The position numbers were made by a program, and so were the translations under genes. DNA of 64,000 nucleotides from Pseudomonas oryzihabitans (GTDB taxonomy: Bacteria > Pseudomonadota > Gammaproteobacteria > Pseudomonadales > Pseudomonadaceae). Location of the stretch: NCBI RefSeq assembly GCF_007665395.1, contig NZ_VDND01000002.1, positions 186,001 through 250,000 of the forward strand. The letters are read 5' to 3'. Positions 1-13,588 of the stretch are shown here, piece by piece (the stretch's first letter is position 1; every line of letters begins with the position of its first letter). The notes beneath the pieces were generated by a model. That model was given only the letters and a program-made list of their open reading frames with translations. It was not told the DNA's origin and did not search any database.

Positions 1-1
1 C

Positions 2-133
2 CAGGCCGGCCTCAAGGACAGCAGTCAGCTGCTACCTGGCCATGGTGGTGTGCTGGATCGAATCGACAGTCTGACGGCGGCCGTGCCGCTGTTCGCCCTG
101 CTGCTCTGGTGGGCTGGCTGGGGTGTGCATTGA
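2..133 (+). CDS. cdsA: Phosphatidate cytidylyltransferase, C-terminal end (partial)
   Basis: Only the last 43 codons and the stop are present; the gene begins before the window. The visible residues [19 protein letters not shown] match the conserved C-terminal signature of CdsA, followed by a hydrophobic last helix ending in WWAGWGVH. The family makes CDP-diacylglycerol from phosphatidic acid and CTP in the inner membrane, the precursor of all phospholipids. Its TGA stop overlaps the likely TTG start of dxr, which indicates translational coupling. The cdsA-dxr-rseP-bamA order is typical of Gammaproteobacteria. Confidence 0.93.
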   Translation, partial: QAGLKDSSQLLPGHGGVLDRIDSLTAAVPLFALLLWWAGWGVH

Positions 134-1311
134 GTCTCCAGCGACTGTGCGTGCTGGGTGCGACCGGCTCCATCGGTGCCAGTACCCTGGATGTGGTGGC
201 GCAGCATCCCGATCGTTACCAGGTCTTCGCCCTCAGTGGTCATCGACGGCTGGCTGAACTGGCGGACCTCTGCCGGCGCTTCCAGCCGAGCTATGCCGCG
301 GTGCCCGATCAGGCATCGGCCGACCAGCTGGTCGCCTTGCTGCAGGGTGCCGAGACCGCTCCCGAGATTGTGGTGGGGGAGGAGGGGTTGGCGGCTATCG
401 CGGCCCATCCCCAGATCGATACCGTGATGGCGGCGATCGTCGGTGCGGCGGGATTGAGGCCGACGCTGGCCGCGGTCAAGGCCGGCAAGCGCGTGCTGCT
501 CGCCAACAAGGAAGCCCTGGTCATGAGCGGCGCCCTCTTCATCGAGGCGGTGCGGACCAGCGGCGCGACCCTGCTGCCCATCGATAGCGAACACAATGCC
601 ATCTTCCAGTGCCTGGCCGATCCCGCGACGCCAGGTCTGGCGCGCAAGGGTGTACGGCGGATCCTGTTGACCGCCTCGGGCGGTCCGTTCCGTGAGACGC
701 CGGCCGAACAGCTGGTCGATGTCACTCCCGCGCAGGCCTGTGCCCATCCCAAGTGGTCCATGGGGCGCAAGATTTCCGTGGATTCCGCGACCCTGATGAA
801 CAAGGGGCTGGAGCTGATCGAGGCCTGCTGGCTGTTCGCGGCGGCGCCGGAGCAGGTCGAGGTGGTCGTCCATCCCCAGAGCGTCATTCATTCCCTGGTG
901 GACTACGTGGATGGCTCGGTGCTGGCCCAACTGGGCAATCCCGACATGCGTACCCCCATCGCGCATGCCCTGGCCTGGCCCGAGCGCATCGCATCCGGGG
1001 TCTCGGCGCTGGACCTGTTCGCCATCGGTCGGCTCGATTTCGAGCGGCCCGACGAAGAGCGCTTCCCCTGCCTGCGCCTGGCCCGGGAAGCCGCCCAGGC
1101 CGGTGGCTGCATGCCGGCGACGCTCAATGCGGCCAACGAGATCGCTGTCGAGGCCTTCCTGGACGGTCAGCTGGGCTTCACCCAGATTCCGCTGCTGATC
1201 GAGTCGGTGCTGAACGCTACCGAGCCCGGTCCGGTTGATGACCTCGAGGCCGTCTTCCTGGCCGACACCACCGCTCGGCGGCGGGCGCGGGAGTGGTTGG
1301 CGCGCGGCTGA
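130..1311 (+). CDS. dxr: 1-deoxy-D-xylulose 5-phosphate reductoisomerase
   Basis: IspC/Dxr converts DXP to 2-C-methyl-D-erythritol 4-phosphate with NADPH, the committed step of MEP isoprenoid synthesis in the cytoplasm. The N-terminal nucleotide-binding motif [16 protein letters not shown] is visible, as are the metal/substrate motifs [13 protein letters not shown] and ASGGPFRE, and [20 protein letters not shown] chose the TTG at 130, which gives [10 protein letters not shown] and 393 residues, close to the family norm of about 396, and overlaps the cdsA stop. A longer in-frame start at 109 would add residues not seen in the family. Two other MEP genes, ispD and ispF, lie further along the window. 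Confidence 0.95.
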   Translation: MSLQRLCVLGATGSIGASTLDVVAQHPDRYQVFALSGHRRLAELADLCRRFQPSYAAVPDQASADQLVALLQGAETAPEIVVGEEGLAAIAAHPQIDTVMAAIVGAAGLRPTLAAVKAGKRVLLANKEALVMSGALFIEAVRTSGATLLPIDSEHNAIFQCLADPATPGLARKGVRRILLTASGGPFRETPAEQLVDVTPAQACAHPKWSMGRKISVDSATLMNKGLELIEACWLFAAAPEQVEVVVHPQSVIHSLVDYVDGSVLAQLGNPDMRTPIAHALAWPERIASGVSALDLFAIGRLDFERPDEERFPCLRLAREAAQAGGCMPATLNAANEIAVEAFLDGQLGFTQIPLLIESVLNATEPGPVDDLEAVFLADTTARRRAREWLARG

Positions 1312-1377
1312 CGCCGCGCCTCGACACCCGGCCTGCGAGTCCGCAGAATCTGCACACTGAGGTAGCGGAGGCAGCCA

Positions 1378-2730
1378 ATGACCATCCTGTACACGATACT
1401 GGGAACCCTGATCGCCCTCGGCGTGCTGGTGACCATCCATGAGTATGGCCATTTCTGGACGGCGCGCCGTTGCGGCGTCAAGGTCCTGCGTTTTTCCGTG
1501 GGCTTCGGCAAGCCGCTGCTGCGCTGGCACGATAGCCAGGGTACCGAGTTCGTGGTAGCCGCCATCCCGCTTGGCGGCTACGTCAAGATGCTCGACGAGC
1601 GCGAAGCGCCGGTCGCGCTGGAGGAGCAACATGCCGCCTTCAATCGCAAGACGGTTCGCCAGCGCATCGCCATCGTCGCTGCGGGTCCGATCGCCAATTT
1701 CCTGCTGGCCATCCTGTTCTTCTGGCTGCTCGCCATGCTCGGCTCCCAACAGCCGCGTCCGGTGGTGGGGTCGGTAGTCGCCGATACTCCCGCCGCCCTG
1801 GCCGGTATCCCGGCAGGGGCGGAACTGATTGCCGTGGACGATGCTCCGGTGGACAGCTGGTCGGCGGTCAACCTGCGACTGGTCGACCGCCTGGGTGAGA
1901 GCGGTCCGCTGCGCGTCCGTTACACGGTGCCGGGCACCACCGCCGAGCAGAGCAGCGTCATCCAGCTCCACGCCTGGTTGCGCGGCGCGGAAGACCCGGA
2001 TCCGATCCAGGCGCTGGGCCTGAAACCCTGGCGGCCGCACATTCCCGCGGTCTTCGCCGAACTGGATCCGGCGGGTCCTGCCCAGGCCGCCGGGCTGCAG
2101 GCGGGAGATCGCCTGGTCGCGCTCGACGATACCGCCATCGGCGACTGGCAGCAGGCCGTGGACTGGGTGCGGGCTCACCCCAATCAGCGGGTCAAACTGA
2201 CCTTCGAACGTCAGGGCCAGCAGCAGGAGGTCTCCCTGCAACTGGGGGCTCGGCGCGTCGAGACGACCGAAGCGGGTTATCTCGGCGCCGGTGTGGCGCC
2301 GGTCAAGTGGCCAGCGGAAATGGTTCGCGAAATCAGCTATGGACCGGTGGCCGCCATTGGCGAAGGAATCGGCCGAACCTGGCAGATGAGCGTGCTGACG
2401 CTGGTTTCCCTGAAGAAGATGCTGCTGGGAGAGCTGTCGGTAAAAAACTTGAGCGGGCCGATAACCATTGCTAAAGTGGCGGGCGCTTCGGCTCAGTCAG
2501 GCCTGGGGGATTTCCTCAATTTTCTGGCGTACCTGAGCATAAGCCTGGGGGTTCTGAATCTGTTGCCTATCCCTGTGCTCGACGGTGGTCATCTGGTCTT
2601 CTACTTCGTCGAGTGGATTCGCGGGCGGCCCTTGTCCGAGCGTGTGCAGACATGGGGCATGCAGATCGGTATTAGCCTCGTCGTGGGTGTGATGCTGCTG
2701 GCCTTGGTCAACGACCTCGGTCGCCTCTGA
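1378..2730 (+). CDS. rseP: RseP site-2 intramembrane zinc metalloprotease
   Basis: RseP cleaves the anti-sigma factor RseA/MucA within the inner membrane, releasing the envelope-stress sigma factor (AlgU/RpoE). The 450-residue product has the catalytic HExxH motif (TIHEYGHF) in its first membrane segment, two periplasmic PDZ domains (about residues 110-210 and 220-310, each with a GL.AGD/GIPAGAE ligand loop), and the second metal motif LLPIPVLDGGHL near residue 400. Length and domain order are those of the family. It lies 66 bases after dxr and 73 before bamA, so it is placed with the envelope biogenesis genes it protects. In Pseudomonas this protease controls alginate conversion (MucP). Confidence 0.95.
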   Translation: MTILYTILGTLIALGVLVTIHEYGHFWTARRCGVKVLRFSVGFGKPLLRWHDSQGTEFVVAAIPLGGYVKMLDEREAPVALEEQHAAFNRKTVRQRIAIVAAGPIANFLLAILFFWLLAMLGSQQPRPVVGSVVADTPAALAGIPAGAELIAVDDAPVDSWSAVNLRLVDRLGESGPLRVRYTVPGTTAEQSSVIQLHAWLRGAEDPDPIQALGLKPWRPHIPAVFAELDPAGPAQAAGLQAGDRLVALDDTAIGDWQQAVDWVRAHPNQRVKLTFERQGQQQEVSLQLGARRVETTEAGYLGAGVAPVKWPAEMVREISYGPVAAIGEGIGRTWQMSVLTLVSLKKMLLGELSVKNLSGPITIAKVAGASAQSGLGDFLNFLAYLSISLGVLNLLPIPVLDGGHLVFYFVEWIRGRPLSERVQTWGMQIGISLVVGVMLLALVNDLGRL

Positions 2731-2803
2731 CACTCTGCTGATTGCCGAATCTGCCGCCCAGTGCGGCAGATTCTTTATTTGCCAGTTGGAATAAAAGGGA
2801 CTC

Positions 2804-5197
2804 ATGAAACGCCTGCTGCTACCTGCGGTAATAGCCGCGCTGATGATCGGCGAGGTACACGCCGAGTCCTTCACCATCTCCGATATCCGCGTCAACGGAC
2901 TGCAACGTGTATCGTCCGGCAGCGTCTTCGGCGCCCTGCCGCTGAACGTGGGCGAGGCGGTCGATGACAATCGCCTGGCCGAGGCCTCCCGCTCGCTCTT
3001 CCGTACCGGATTCTTCCAGGACATCCAGCTGGGTCGTGACGGTAACGTACTAGTGGTGAACGTCGTCGAGCGGCCGTCCATCTCCAGCATCACCCTGGAA
3101 GGCAACAAGGCCATCTCCACCGACGACCTGATGAAGGGGCTCAAGCAGGCCGGTCTCGCCGAGGGCGAGATCTTCCAGCGTGCGACGCTGGAAGGCGTGC
3201 GTAACGAGCTGCTGCGCCAGTACGTCGCCCAGGGCCGCTACTCCGCCAGCATCGATACCGAAGTGGTGCCCCAGCCGCGCAACCGCGTGCAGCTGAAGAT
3301 CACCATCAACGAGGGCGAGGTCGCGACCATCTCCCACGTCAACGTGGTGGGCAACACCGTCTTCCCCGAAGACGACCTGACCTCGCTGTTCGAGCTCAAG
3401 CCGAGCAACTGGTTGTCGTTCTTCCGCAACGATGACAAGTACTCCCGGGAAAAGCTGTCGGGTGACCTGGAGCGACTGCGCTCCTATTACCTCGACCGCG
3501 GCTACATCAACATGGACATCACCTCGACCCAGGTGTCCATCACGCCCGACAAGAAGCACGTCTACATCACCGTCAACGTCAACGAAGGGCAGAAGTACAC
3601 CGTTCGTGACGTCAAGCTGTCCGGCGACCTCAAGGTCCCGGAGGAAGAGCTGCGCAAGCTGATGCTGGTCCAGCCGGGCCAGGTGTTCTCGCGCAAGGTG
3701 ATGACCAGTACCTCGGACCTGATCACCCGGCGCCTGGGCAACGAGGGTTACACCTTCGCCAACGTCAATGGCCTGCCCGAGCCCCATGACGACGACCACA
3801 GCGTGTCCCTGACCTACGTGGTCGATCCAGGCAAGCGGGCCTACGTCAATCGCATCAACTTCCGTGGCAACACCAAGACCTCGGACGAGGTGCTGCGCCG
3901 CGAGATGCGCCAGATGGAGGGCGGTTGGGCCTCCACCTACCTCATCGACCAGTCCAAGACCCGCCTCGAGCGCCTGGGCTACTTCAAGGAAGTCAAGGTC
4001 GAGACGCCCCAGGTACCGGGTACCGATGACCTGGTCGACGTCAACTACAACGTTGAGGAGCAGCCGTCGGGCTCCATCACCGCCAGCATCGGTTTCGCCC
4101 AGAGTGCGGGCCTGATCCTCGGTGGCTCCATCAGCCAGAACAACTTCCTGGGTACCGGCAACCAGGTCAGCATCGGCCTGACCCGTTCCCAGTACCAGAG
4201 CCGCTACAACTTCAGCTTCACCGATCCCTACTTCACGCCGGATGGCGTGAGCCTGGGCTACAACATCTTCTACCGCAGCACCGACTACAGCAAACTGTAC
4301 GACAGTGACGTCTCCTACTACTCGATCAACAGCCTGGGTACCGGTGTCACCCTGGGCTACCCGATCAGCGAGACCTCGCGCCTGACCTACGGCCTGAGCG
4401 TGCAGCGCGACGAGATCAATCCGGGTACCTACAGCGCGGACGAGATCTACGATTTCGTCGAGCGGGAAGGGGACAACTTCACCAACTTCAAGGCCAGCAT
4501 CGGCTGGTCGAGCTCGACGCTGAACCGCGGTGTGTTGCCGACCCGGGGTGCGTCCCAGAGCCTGACCGGCCAGATCACCATCCCCGGCAGCGACCTGAGC
4601 TTCTACAAGCTTGACTATCGCGGCCAGCTGTTCACGCCGCTGACCGACAATACCGCGTTGCGCTTCCATACCGAGCTGGGCTACGGCGACGGCTATGGCA
4701 GCACCGACGGCCTGCCGTTCTACGAGAACTACTACGCCGGTGGCTTCAACTCGGTACGGGGTTTCGAGGACAGCAGCCTTGGACCAAGGACAACCCCGCC
4801 GCAATACATAGACCGGGATAGACCCGAGCTAGGTACTAAATACGGCTCTCAAGGTCAGGGCTATCGTGATAGTGAGAATGATGAGGCCTTCGGTGGCAAC
4901 GTCCTGATCACCGGCGGTATGGAATACCTGTTCCCATTGCCCTTCGTGAAGGACCAGAAGTCCCTGCGTACCGTACTCTTCTGGGACGTGGGTAACGTGT
5001 TCAGCACCAAGTGCTACCTGAACTCGACCAAAAACTGCGGCGATATCAGCTTCTCCAACATGGCCAGCTCCGTCGGCGTCGGCCTGACCTGGGTCACCGC
5101 CCTGGGTCCGTTGAGCTTCAGCCTCGGGGTGCCGGTCAAGAAACCGAGCAACTCCGATCCGCAGATCTTCCAGTTCTCGCTGGGTCAGACGTTCTGA
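2804..5197 (+). CDS. bamA: Outer membrane protein assembly factor BamA
   Basis: BamA is the central Omp85 subunit of the BAM complex that folds beta-barrel proteins into the outer membrane. The 797-residue protein has a signal peptide (MKRLLLPAVIAALMIGEVHA), five POTRA domains (to about residue 420) and a C-terminal 16-strand barrel ending in phenylalanine. The conserved loop-6 VRGF motif is at residues 651-654. Directly after it, residues about 660-694 (bases 4781-4885) use codons that are otherwise rare here (ATA, AGA, AGG, CTA, ACA, AAA), although the flanks use normal high-GC codons; this suggests local recombination in a surface loop. Followed by skp after 38 bases. Confidence 0.96.
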   Translation: MKRLLLPAVIAALMIGEVHAESFTISDIRVNGLQRVSSGSVFGALPLNVGEAVDDNRLAEASRSLFRTGFFQDIQLGRDGNVLVVNVVERPSISSITLEGNKAISTDDLMKGLKQAGLAEGEIFQRATLEGVRNELLRQYVAQGRYSASIDTEVVPQPRNRVQLKITINEGEVATISHVNVVGNTVFPEDDLTSLFELKPSNWLSFFRNDDKYSREKLSGDLERLRSYYLDRGYINMDITSTQVSITPDKKHVYITVNVNEGQKYTVRDVKLSGDLKVPEEELRKLMLVQPGQVFSRKVMTSTSDLITRRLGNEGYTFANVNGLPEPHDDDHSVSLTYVVDPGKRAYVNRINFRGNTKTSDEVLRREMRQMEGGWASTYLIDQSKTRLERLGYFKEVKVETPQVPGTDDLVDVNYNVEEQPSGSITASIGFAQSAGLILGGSISQNNFLGTGNQVSIGLTRSQYQSRYNFSFTDPYFTPDGVSLGYNIFYRSTDYSKLYDSDVSYYSINSLGTGVTLGYPISETSRLTYGLSVQRDEINPGTYSADEIYDFVEREGDNFTNFKASIGWSSSTLNRGVLPTRGASQSLTGQITIPGSDLSFYKLDYRGQLFTPLTDNTALRFHTELGYGDGYGSTDGLPFYENYYAGGFNSVRGFEDSSLGPRTTPPQYIDRDRPELGTKYGSQGQGYRDSENDEAFGGNVLITGGMEYLFPLPFVKDQKSLRTVLFWDVGNVFSTKCYLNSTKNCGDISFSNMASSVGVGLTWVTALGPLSFSLGVPVKKPSNSDPQIFQFSLGQTF

Positions 5198-5235
5198 CCC
5201 AGGCAACACCTTTGCGCGCTATGCAGGAGTCAACT

Positions 5236-5739
5236 GTGCACAAGTACACCCGTTACGCTCTGTTCGCTGCCGTTCTCGTGGCCGCTCCGGTTTTCGCCGA
5301 CACCAAGATCGCCGTGCTGAACTACCAGATGGCCCTGCTGGAGTCCGACGCCGCCAAGAAGTACGCGGTGGATTCCGAGAAGAAGTTCGGTCCCCAGCTG
5401 AACAAGCTGAAGGGCCTGGAAAGCTCCGCCAAGGACATCCAGGACAAGCTGAACAAGGGCGGTGACAAGCTTGCGCAAGCCGAGCGTACCCGCCTGGAAA
5501 ACGATTTCCGCCAGAAGGCCCGGGACTTCCAGTTCCAGTCCAAGGAACTCAACGACGCCAAGGCGGCCTCGGATCGCGACATGCTGAAGCTGCTCAAGCC
5601 GCGCCTGGACAAGGCGGTGGAAGAGGTGTTGAAGAAGGGTGACTACGACCTGGTACTGGAGCGTGGCGCCGTGGTCGACGTGAAGCCGCAATACGACATC
5701 ACCCGCCAGGTGATCGAGCGCATGAACGCGGGTCGTTGA
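5236..5739 (+). CDS. skp: Periplasmic OMP chaperone Skp/OmpH
   Basis: Skp is a trimeric, jellyfish-shaped periplasmic chaperone that keeps unfolded outer membrane proteins soluble on their way to BamA. The product has a signal peptide ending at [10 protein letters not shown] and a long charged helical tentacle region (about residues 45-120, rich in K, E, Q and D), and is 167 residues long, the family's usual size. I chose the GTG at 5236 because a CAGGAG ribosome site sits six bases before it; the ATG at 5221 lies on top of that site. The TGA stop overlaps the lpxD ATG. The bamA-skp-lpxD order is classical. Confidence 0.92.
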   Translation: MHKYTRYALFAAVLVAAPVFADTKIAVLNYQMALLESDAAKKYAVDSEKKFGPQLNKLKGLESSAKDIQDKLNKGGDKLAQAERTRLENDFRQKARDFQFQSKELNDAKAASDRDMLKLLKPRLDKAVEEVLKKGDYDLVLERGAVVDVKPQYDITRQVIERMNAGR

Positions 5740-6812
5740 TGAGCTCGAAGACCTTCACGCTGGGCGAGCTGGCGCAGTGGCTGGAAAGCCGCCAGCTGAC
5801 CGTTGAATTGCGCGGTTCGCCCGAGCGCCTGGTAACCGGCCTCGCCACCTTGCCGGAGGCCGGTCCGGACCAGTTGAGTTTCCTCGCCAATCCGCAGTAT
5901 CGCCGCTACCTGACCGATACCCGGGCGGGCGCGGTGCTGCTGACGGACAAGGATGCCGACGGCTATGCCGGCGACGCCCTGATCCTGGCCAATCCCTACC
6001 TCGCCTATGCGCGCCTGTCCCATCTGTTCGATCGCAAGCCGCGCAGCGCGGCCGGTATCCATCCGACGGCGTTGGTCGCGGCGGATGCCCAGGTCGATCC
6101 GACGGCGGCCATCGGTCCCTTTGTGGTGATCGAGGCCCAGGCATACATAGGGGCGGGCGTCAGCCTGGGTGCCCATTGCGTGGTGGGTGCGCGCAGCGTC
6201 ATCGGCGCCGACAGCTGGCTGGCTCCGCGGGTCACCCTCTATCACGACGTGATCATCGGCGAGCGCGCGGTGGTGCAGTCCGGTGCCGTGATCGGTGCCG
6301 AGGGCTTCGGCTTCGCCAACGAGCGCGGCCAGTGGCAGAAGATCGCCCAGCTGGGTGGCGTGGTGATCGGCGACGACGTCGAGATCGGCGCCAACACCAC
6401 CATCGACCGTGGCGCCCTGGCGAACACGGTCATCAGCGATGGGGTGAAGCTCGACAACCAGATCATGATCGCGCACAACGTCCAGGTCGGTGAGCACACC
6501 GCCATGGCCGCCTGCGTCGGTATCTCTGGCAGTACCAAGATCGGCAAACACTGCACCATCGCCGGCGGCGTGGGCATGGTCGGTCATATCGAGGTGTGCG
6601 ACAACGTGTTCGTCACCGGTATGACCATGGTGACCCGCTCGATCACCGAGCCAGGCGCCTATTCCTCCGGTACGGCCATGCAGCCCGCCGGGGAGTGGAA
6701 GAAGAGCGCCGCGCGGATTCGTCACCTCGACGACATGGCCCGCCGTCTGCAACATCTGGAAAAAATCGTTGCTACCGTGACCTCGCGGGATGACGCTGCT
6801 TCTGATGCTTGA
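5739..6812 (+). CDS. lpxD: UDP-3-O-(3-hydroxyacyl)glucosamine N-acyltransferase LpxD
   Basis: LpxD adds the N-linked hydroxyacyl chain to UDP-3-O-acyl-glucosamine, the third step of lipid A synthesis. The N-terminal uridine-binding domain (about residues 1-100) is followed by many left-handed beta-helix hexapeptide repeats (pattern V/I-G-x-x-x-x) and a C-terminal helical tail. The catalytic histidine is seen in the [15 protein letters not shown] segment. The ATG at 5739 overlaps the skp stop as TGATG, and gives 357 residues. Acyl donor is hydroxyacyl-ACP, whose supply links to fabZ 45 bases downstream. Confidence 0.95.
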   Translation: MSSKTFTLGELAQWLESRQLTVELRGSPERLVTGLATLPEAGPDQLSFLANPQYRRYLTDTRAGAVLLTDKDADGYAGDALILANPYLAYARLSHLFDRKPRSAAGIHPTALVAADAQVDPTAAIGPFVVIEAQAYIGAGVSLGAHCVVGARSVIGADSWLAPRVTLYHDVIIGERAVVQSGAVIGAEGFGFANERGQWQKIAQLGGVVIGDDVEIGANTTIDRGALANTVISDGVKLDNQIMIAHNVQVGEHTAMAACVGISGSTKIGKHCTIAGGVGMVGHIEVCDNVFVTGMTMVTRSITEPGAYSSGTAMQPAGEWKKSAARIRHLDDMARRLQHLEKIVATVTSRDDAASDA

Positions 6813-6857
6813 TTCTGCATCGGATGTTTCCCCTTTCTGAACAGGCCTTCCCCGACC

Positions 6858-7298
6858 ATGATGGACATCAACGAGATCCGTGAATATCTCCCGCATCGCT
6901 ATCCCTTTCTGCTAGTGGATCGCGTGACGGAGCTGGATATCGAAGCCAAACGCATTCGTGCCTACAAGAACGTCAGCATCAACGAGCCGTTCTTCACCGG
7001 TCATTTCCCCCAGCACCCGATCATGCCGGGCGTGCTCATCGTCGAGGCGATGGCGCAGGCCGCTGGCGTGCTGGGTTTCAAGATGATGAATTCCTCGCCC
7101 GCCGATGGCACCCTGTACTACTTCGTCGGATCGGATAAGCTGCGCTTTCGCCAGCCGGTCACTCCGGGTGACCAGCTGATCCTCGAGGCGCGCTTCCTAA
7201 GCACCAAGCGCGGTATCTGGAAATTCGAATGCCAGGCCAGCGTGGACGACAAGCCCGTCTGCTCGGCCGAAATCATCTGCGCGGAACGCAAGCTATGA
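6858..7298 (+). CDS. fabZ: 3-hydroxyacyl-ACP dehydratase FabZ
   Basis: FabZ dehydrates 3-hydroxyacyl-ACP in type II fatty acid elongation and competes with LpxA/LpxD for hydroxyacyl-ACP, so it sets the balance between phospholipid and lipid A. The 146-residue hotdog-fold protein shows the active-site segments [13 protein letters not shown] and [23 protein letters not shown], holding the catalytic His and Glu. The start is the first of two adjacent ATG codons. Its TGA overlaps the lpxA ATG (ATGA), which indicates translational coupling in the lpxD-fabZ-lpxA-lpxB run. Confidence 0.96.
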   Translation: MMDINEIREYLPHRYPFLLVDRVTELDIEAKRIRAYKNVSINEPFFTGHFPQHPIMPGVLIVEAMAQAAGVLGFKMMNSSPADGTLYYFVGSDKLRFRQPVTPGDQLILEARFLSTKRGIWKFECQASVDDKPVCSAEIICAERKL

Positions 7299-8071
7299 CG
7301 TTGATCGACCCCAGGGCTATCGTCGACCCCCAGGCACGGCTCGCCGCCGATGTCCAGGTCGGCCCCTGGTCGATCATCGGGCCGGATGTCGAGATTGGCG
7401 AGGGTACCGTTATAGGTCCCCACGTCATCCTCAAGGGCCCGACCGTCATCGGTCGTCACAATCGCATCTTCCAATTCTCGTCGATTGGCGAGGATACGCC
7501 CGATCTCAAGTACCGGGGCGAGCCGACCCGCTTGCGCATCGGCGATCACAACGTCATCCGCGAGGGGGTCACCATCCACCGCGGGACGGTGCAGGATCGC
7601 GCCGAGACCACCCTTGGCGATCACAACCTGCTGATGGCCTATGTGCACATCGGGCACGACAGCGTGATCGGCAATCATTGCATCCTGGTCAACAACACCG
7701 CCCTGGCGGGCCATGTGCACGTCGACGACTGGGCGATCCTCTCCGGCTATACCCTGGTGCACCAGTTCTGCCGCATTGGCGCCCACAGCTTTTCCGGCAT
7801 GGGCACGGCGATCGGCAAGGATGTACCGGCCTACGTCACGGTATTCGGTAACCCGGCCGAAGCCCGCAGCATGAATTTCGAGGGCATGCGGCGTCGTGGC
7901 TTCTCCACCGAAGCCGTCCAGGCGCTGCGGCGTTCCTACAAGGTGGTCTACCGCCAGGGACTGACCGTCGATGAGGCCATGAGGGAACTGGAGCCGGTGG
8001 CTCAGCAGTTTCCCGAAGTGGCGGTATTCCGTGACTCCATCCTGAGTGCCACGCGTGGCATCACCCGCTGA
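7295..8071 (+). CDS. lpxA: Acyl-ACP--UDP-N-acetylglucosamine O-acyltransferase LpxA
   Basis: LpxA catalyses the first lipid A step, moving a 3-hydroxyacyl chain from ACP to the 3-OH of UDP-GlcNAc. The product has 258 residues, the exact family size, made of a left-handed beta helix of hexapeptide repeats ([18 protein letters not shown]...) and a C-terminal helical part ([19 protein letters not shown]). The catalytic histidine falls in [17 protein letters not shown]. The ATG at 7295 overlaps the fabZ stop by four bases and removes an unconserved upstream extension. The stop lies inside the start of lpxB. Confidence 0.96.
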   Translation: MTLIDPRAIVDPQARLAADVQVGPWSIIGPDVEIGEGTVIGPHVILKGPTVIGRHNRIFQFSSIGEDTPDLKYRGEPTRLRIGDHNVIREGVTIHRGTVQDRAETTLGDHNLLMAYVHIGHDSVIGNHCILVNNTALAGHVHVDDWAILSGYTLVHQFCRIGAHSFSGMGTAIGKDVPAYVTVFGNPAEARSMNFEGMRRRGFSTEAVQALRRSYKVVYRQGLTVDEAMRELEPVAQQFPEVAVFRDSILSATRGITR

Positions 8072-9215
8072 GTTCGCCCAGCGCCCACTGCGGGTGGCGC
8101 TGGTGGCGGGAGAGGCCTCGGGCGATCTGCTCGGCGCCGGGCTGATGCAGGCGCTACGGGCGCAGCATCCGCATATTTCCTTCATGGGCGTTGGCGGTCC
8201 GCGGATGGAAGCCGAAGGCCTGATCTCCGAATTCCCCATGGAACGCCTGGCGGTCATGGGCCTGGTCGAGGTGCTCGGTCGGCTGCGTGAACTGCTGGGC
8301 CGGCGCAAGGCGCTGATCGCCCAGTTGCTCGAGGCCCGTCCTGACGTCTTCATCGGCATCGATGCCCCCGATTTCGTCCTCGAGATCGAGGCCCAGCTGC
8401 ATCGCGCGGGCATCCCGGCGGTGCACTACGTCAGTCCCTCGGTCTGGGCCTGGCGACAGAAGCGGGTGCTGAAGATCCGCGACGGCTGCGACCTGATGCT
8501 GACCCTGTTTCCCTTCGAGGCGCGCTTCTACGAGGAACAGCAGGTACCGGTACGCTTCGTCGGCCATCCGCTGGCCGACACCATTCCGCTGGACAGCGAC
8601 CGCCTGGCCGCGCGCCAGGCCCTGGGGCTGCCCCAGGACGGGCAGGTCATCGCTCTGTTGCCGGGCAGCCGCGGCGGTGAAGTAGGGCGCCTGGGGGCGC
8701 TGTTCCTCGACGCCGCCGCCCAGTTGCTGGCGGTACGACCCGAGGTGCGCTTCGTGCTGCCCTGCGCCAACGCCGCGCGGCGCGCGCAGGTGGAGCAACT
8801 GCTGGCAGGGCGGTCACCGTTGCCGCTGCTGCTGACCGATGGGCGCTCCCACGAGGTGCTGGCCGCCTGCGATGGCGTGTTGATCGCCTCCGGCACCGCG
8901 ACCCTGGAAACGCTGCTGTTCAAGCGGCCCATGGTGGTGGCCTACCGGGTGGCGCCCCTGACCTACCTGATCCTCAAGCAGCTGGTGAAGAGCCCTTATA
9001 TCTCGCTGCCCAACCTGCTGGCCGGGCGCAAGCTGGTGCCCGAGCTGATCCAGCACGAGGCGACGCCGGAGCGGCTGGTCGCCGAGTTGCTGCCGCTGCT
9101 GGAGCACCCCGAGCAGCAGACCGACAGTTTCGCGGCCATCCATCTCAGCCTGAGGCGCGATGCCTCGGTGCAGGCGGCGCGCGCCGTGCTGGAGCTCTTG
9201 CGGGAGCGCGGCTGA
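8046..9215 (+). CDS. lpxB: Lipid-A-disaccharide synthase LpxB
   Basis: LpxB joins UDP-2,3-diacylglucosamine and lipid X to make the beta-1,6 lipid A disaccharide at the inner membrane's cytoplasmic face. The glycosyltransferase GT-B signatures [31 protein letters not shown] and [10 protein letters not shown] are visible. The start is uncertain: GTG at 8046 gives 389 residues and overlaps lpxA by 26 bases; GTG at 8055 is equally plausible. The conserved protein begins near [12 protein letters not shown]. The TGA stop overlaps the rnhB ATG. Confidence 0.94.
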   Translation: MPRVASPAEFAQRPLRVALVAGEASGDLLGAGLMQALRAQHPHISFMGVGGPRMEAEGLISEFPMERLAVMGLVEVLGRLRELLGRRKALIAQLLEARPDVFIGIDAPDFVLEIEAQLHRAGIPAVHYVSPSVWAWRQKRVLKIRDGCDLMLTLFPFEARFYEEQQVPVRFVGHPLADTIPLDSDRLAARQALGLPQDGQVIALLPGSRGGEVGRLGALFLDAAAQLLAVRPEVRFVLPCANAARRAQVEQLLAGRSPLPLLLTDGRSHEVLAACDGVLIASGTATLETLLFKRPMVVAYRVAPLTYLILKQLVKSPYISLPNLLAGRKLVPELIQHEATPERLVAELLPLLEHPEQQTDSFAAIHLSLRRDASVQAARAVLELLRERG

Positions 9216-9850
9216 TGCAGCTGGGCCTGGACTTCAACCTGGTCGAGGCGCTGGTCGCCGGGGTCGACGAAGTGGGCCGCGGTCCGCTCTGTGGCGCCGT
9301 GGTGACCGCCGCGGTCATCCTCGATCCGGGCAAGCCCATCCTTGGGTTGAACGACTCCAAGAAGTTGTCGCTGCTGCGCCGCGAAGCCCTGTTCGAGGAG
9401 ATCCAGGAAAAGGCCCTGGCCTGGTGCGTGGCCCGCGCCGAGGTCGCCGAGATCGACCGGCTCAACATCCTGCATGCCACCATGCTGGCCATGCAGCGTG
9501 CCGTCGAAGGGCTCCAGGTGCAGCCGCGGCTCGCGCTGATCGACGGCAATCGCTGTCCCAAGCTCGCCGTGCCCAGTTCGCCGGTGGTGAAGGGCGATAG
9601 CCAGGTACCGGCGATCGCCGCCGCCTCGATCCTGGCCAAGGTGACCCGCGACCGCGAGATGCAGGCGCTGGACGTGCTCTATCCCGGCTATGGCCTGGCG
9701 GGGCACAAGGGCTATCCCACCGCCGAGCACCTGGAGGCGCTCAGGCGCCTGGGCCCGACGCCCATCCATCGGCGCTCCTTCGCTCCGGTGCGCGACGCCT
9801 GGCACGCCCTCGAGACCCAGGCCTCCACCCAGATCATCGCGACCTACTGA
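9215..9850 (+). CDS. rnhB: Ribonuclease HII
   Basis: RNase HII cuts the RNA strand of RNA-DNA hybrids and single ribonucleotides in duplex DNA, starting ribonucleotide excision repair. The N-terminal motif [17 protein letters not shown] holds the catalytic Asp-Glu pair (the DE-GRGP signature), and [15 protein letters not shown] is the second conserved block. The protein is 211 residues; the ATG overlaps the lpxB stop. It sits between lpxB and dnaE as in most Pseudomonas genomes, 76 bases before dnaE, where promoter-like sequence is possible but not clear. Confidence 0.95.
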   Translation: MQLGLDFNLVEALVAGVDEVGRGPLCGAVVTAAVILDPGKPILGLNDSKKLSLLRREALFEEIQEKALAWCVARAEVAEIDRLNILHATMLAMQRAVEGLQVQPRLALIDGNRCPKLAVPSSPVVKGDSQVPAIAAASILAKVTRDREMQALDVLYPGYGLAGHKGYPTAEHLEALRRLGPTPIHRRSFAPVRDAWHALETQASTQIIATY

Positions 9851-9926
9851 CGGCCGTCGCGGCGGTCTGACCCCGCTTCGACTATCCGGTACAATCCCGC
9901 GCCTCACGCATCAAGGGGTCTCTACC

Positions 9927-13448
<3,522 letters not shown>

Positions 13449-13588
13449 GTCCGAGCGCCTCGTGCGCTCCGTCCCAACCCCCGCCAGCGGTGGGTGCCGG
13501 TGACGCGGCAGGAGTCTCGACCTGTCCCGTCCGATCCCTTAAGGTAGGCGCCCCGGCCCTTGGCTCTAGATTGCACTAACGGATGCCC

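Noticed and set aside
25..2241. Long open frame (738 codons) on the minus strand across dxr and rseP
   Set aside because: It is antisense to two clearly conserved genes; the translation is low-complexity (rich in G, Q, R, D), as expected opposite GC-rich coding DNA.
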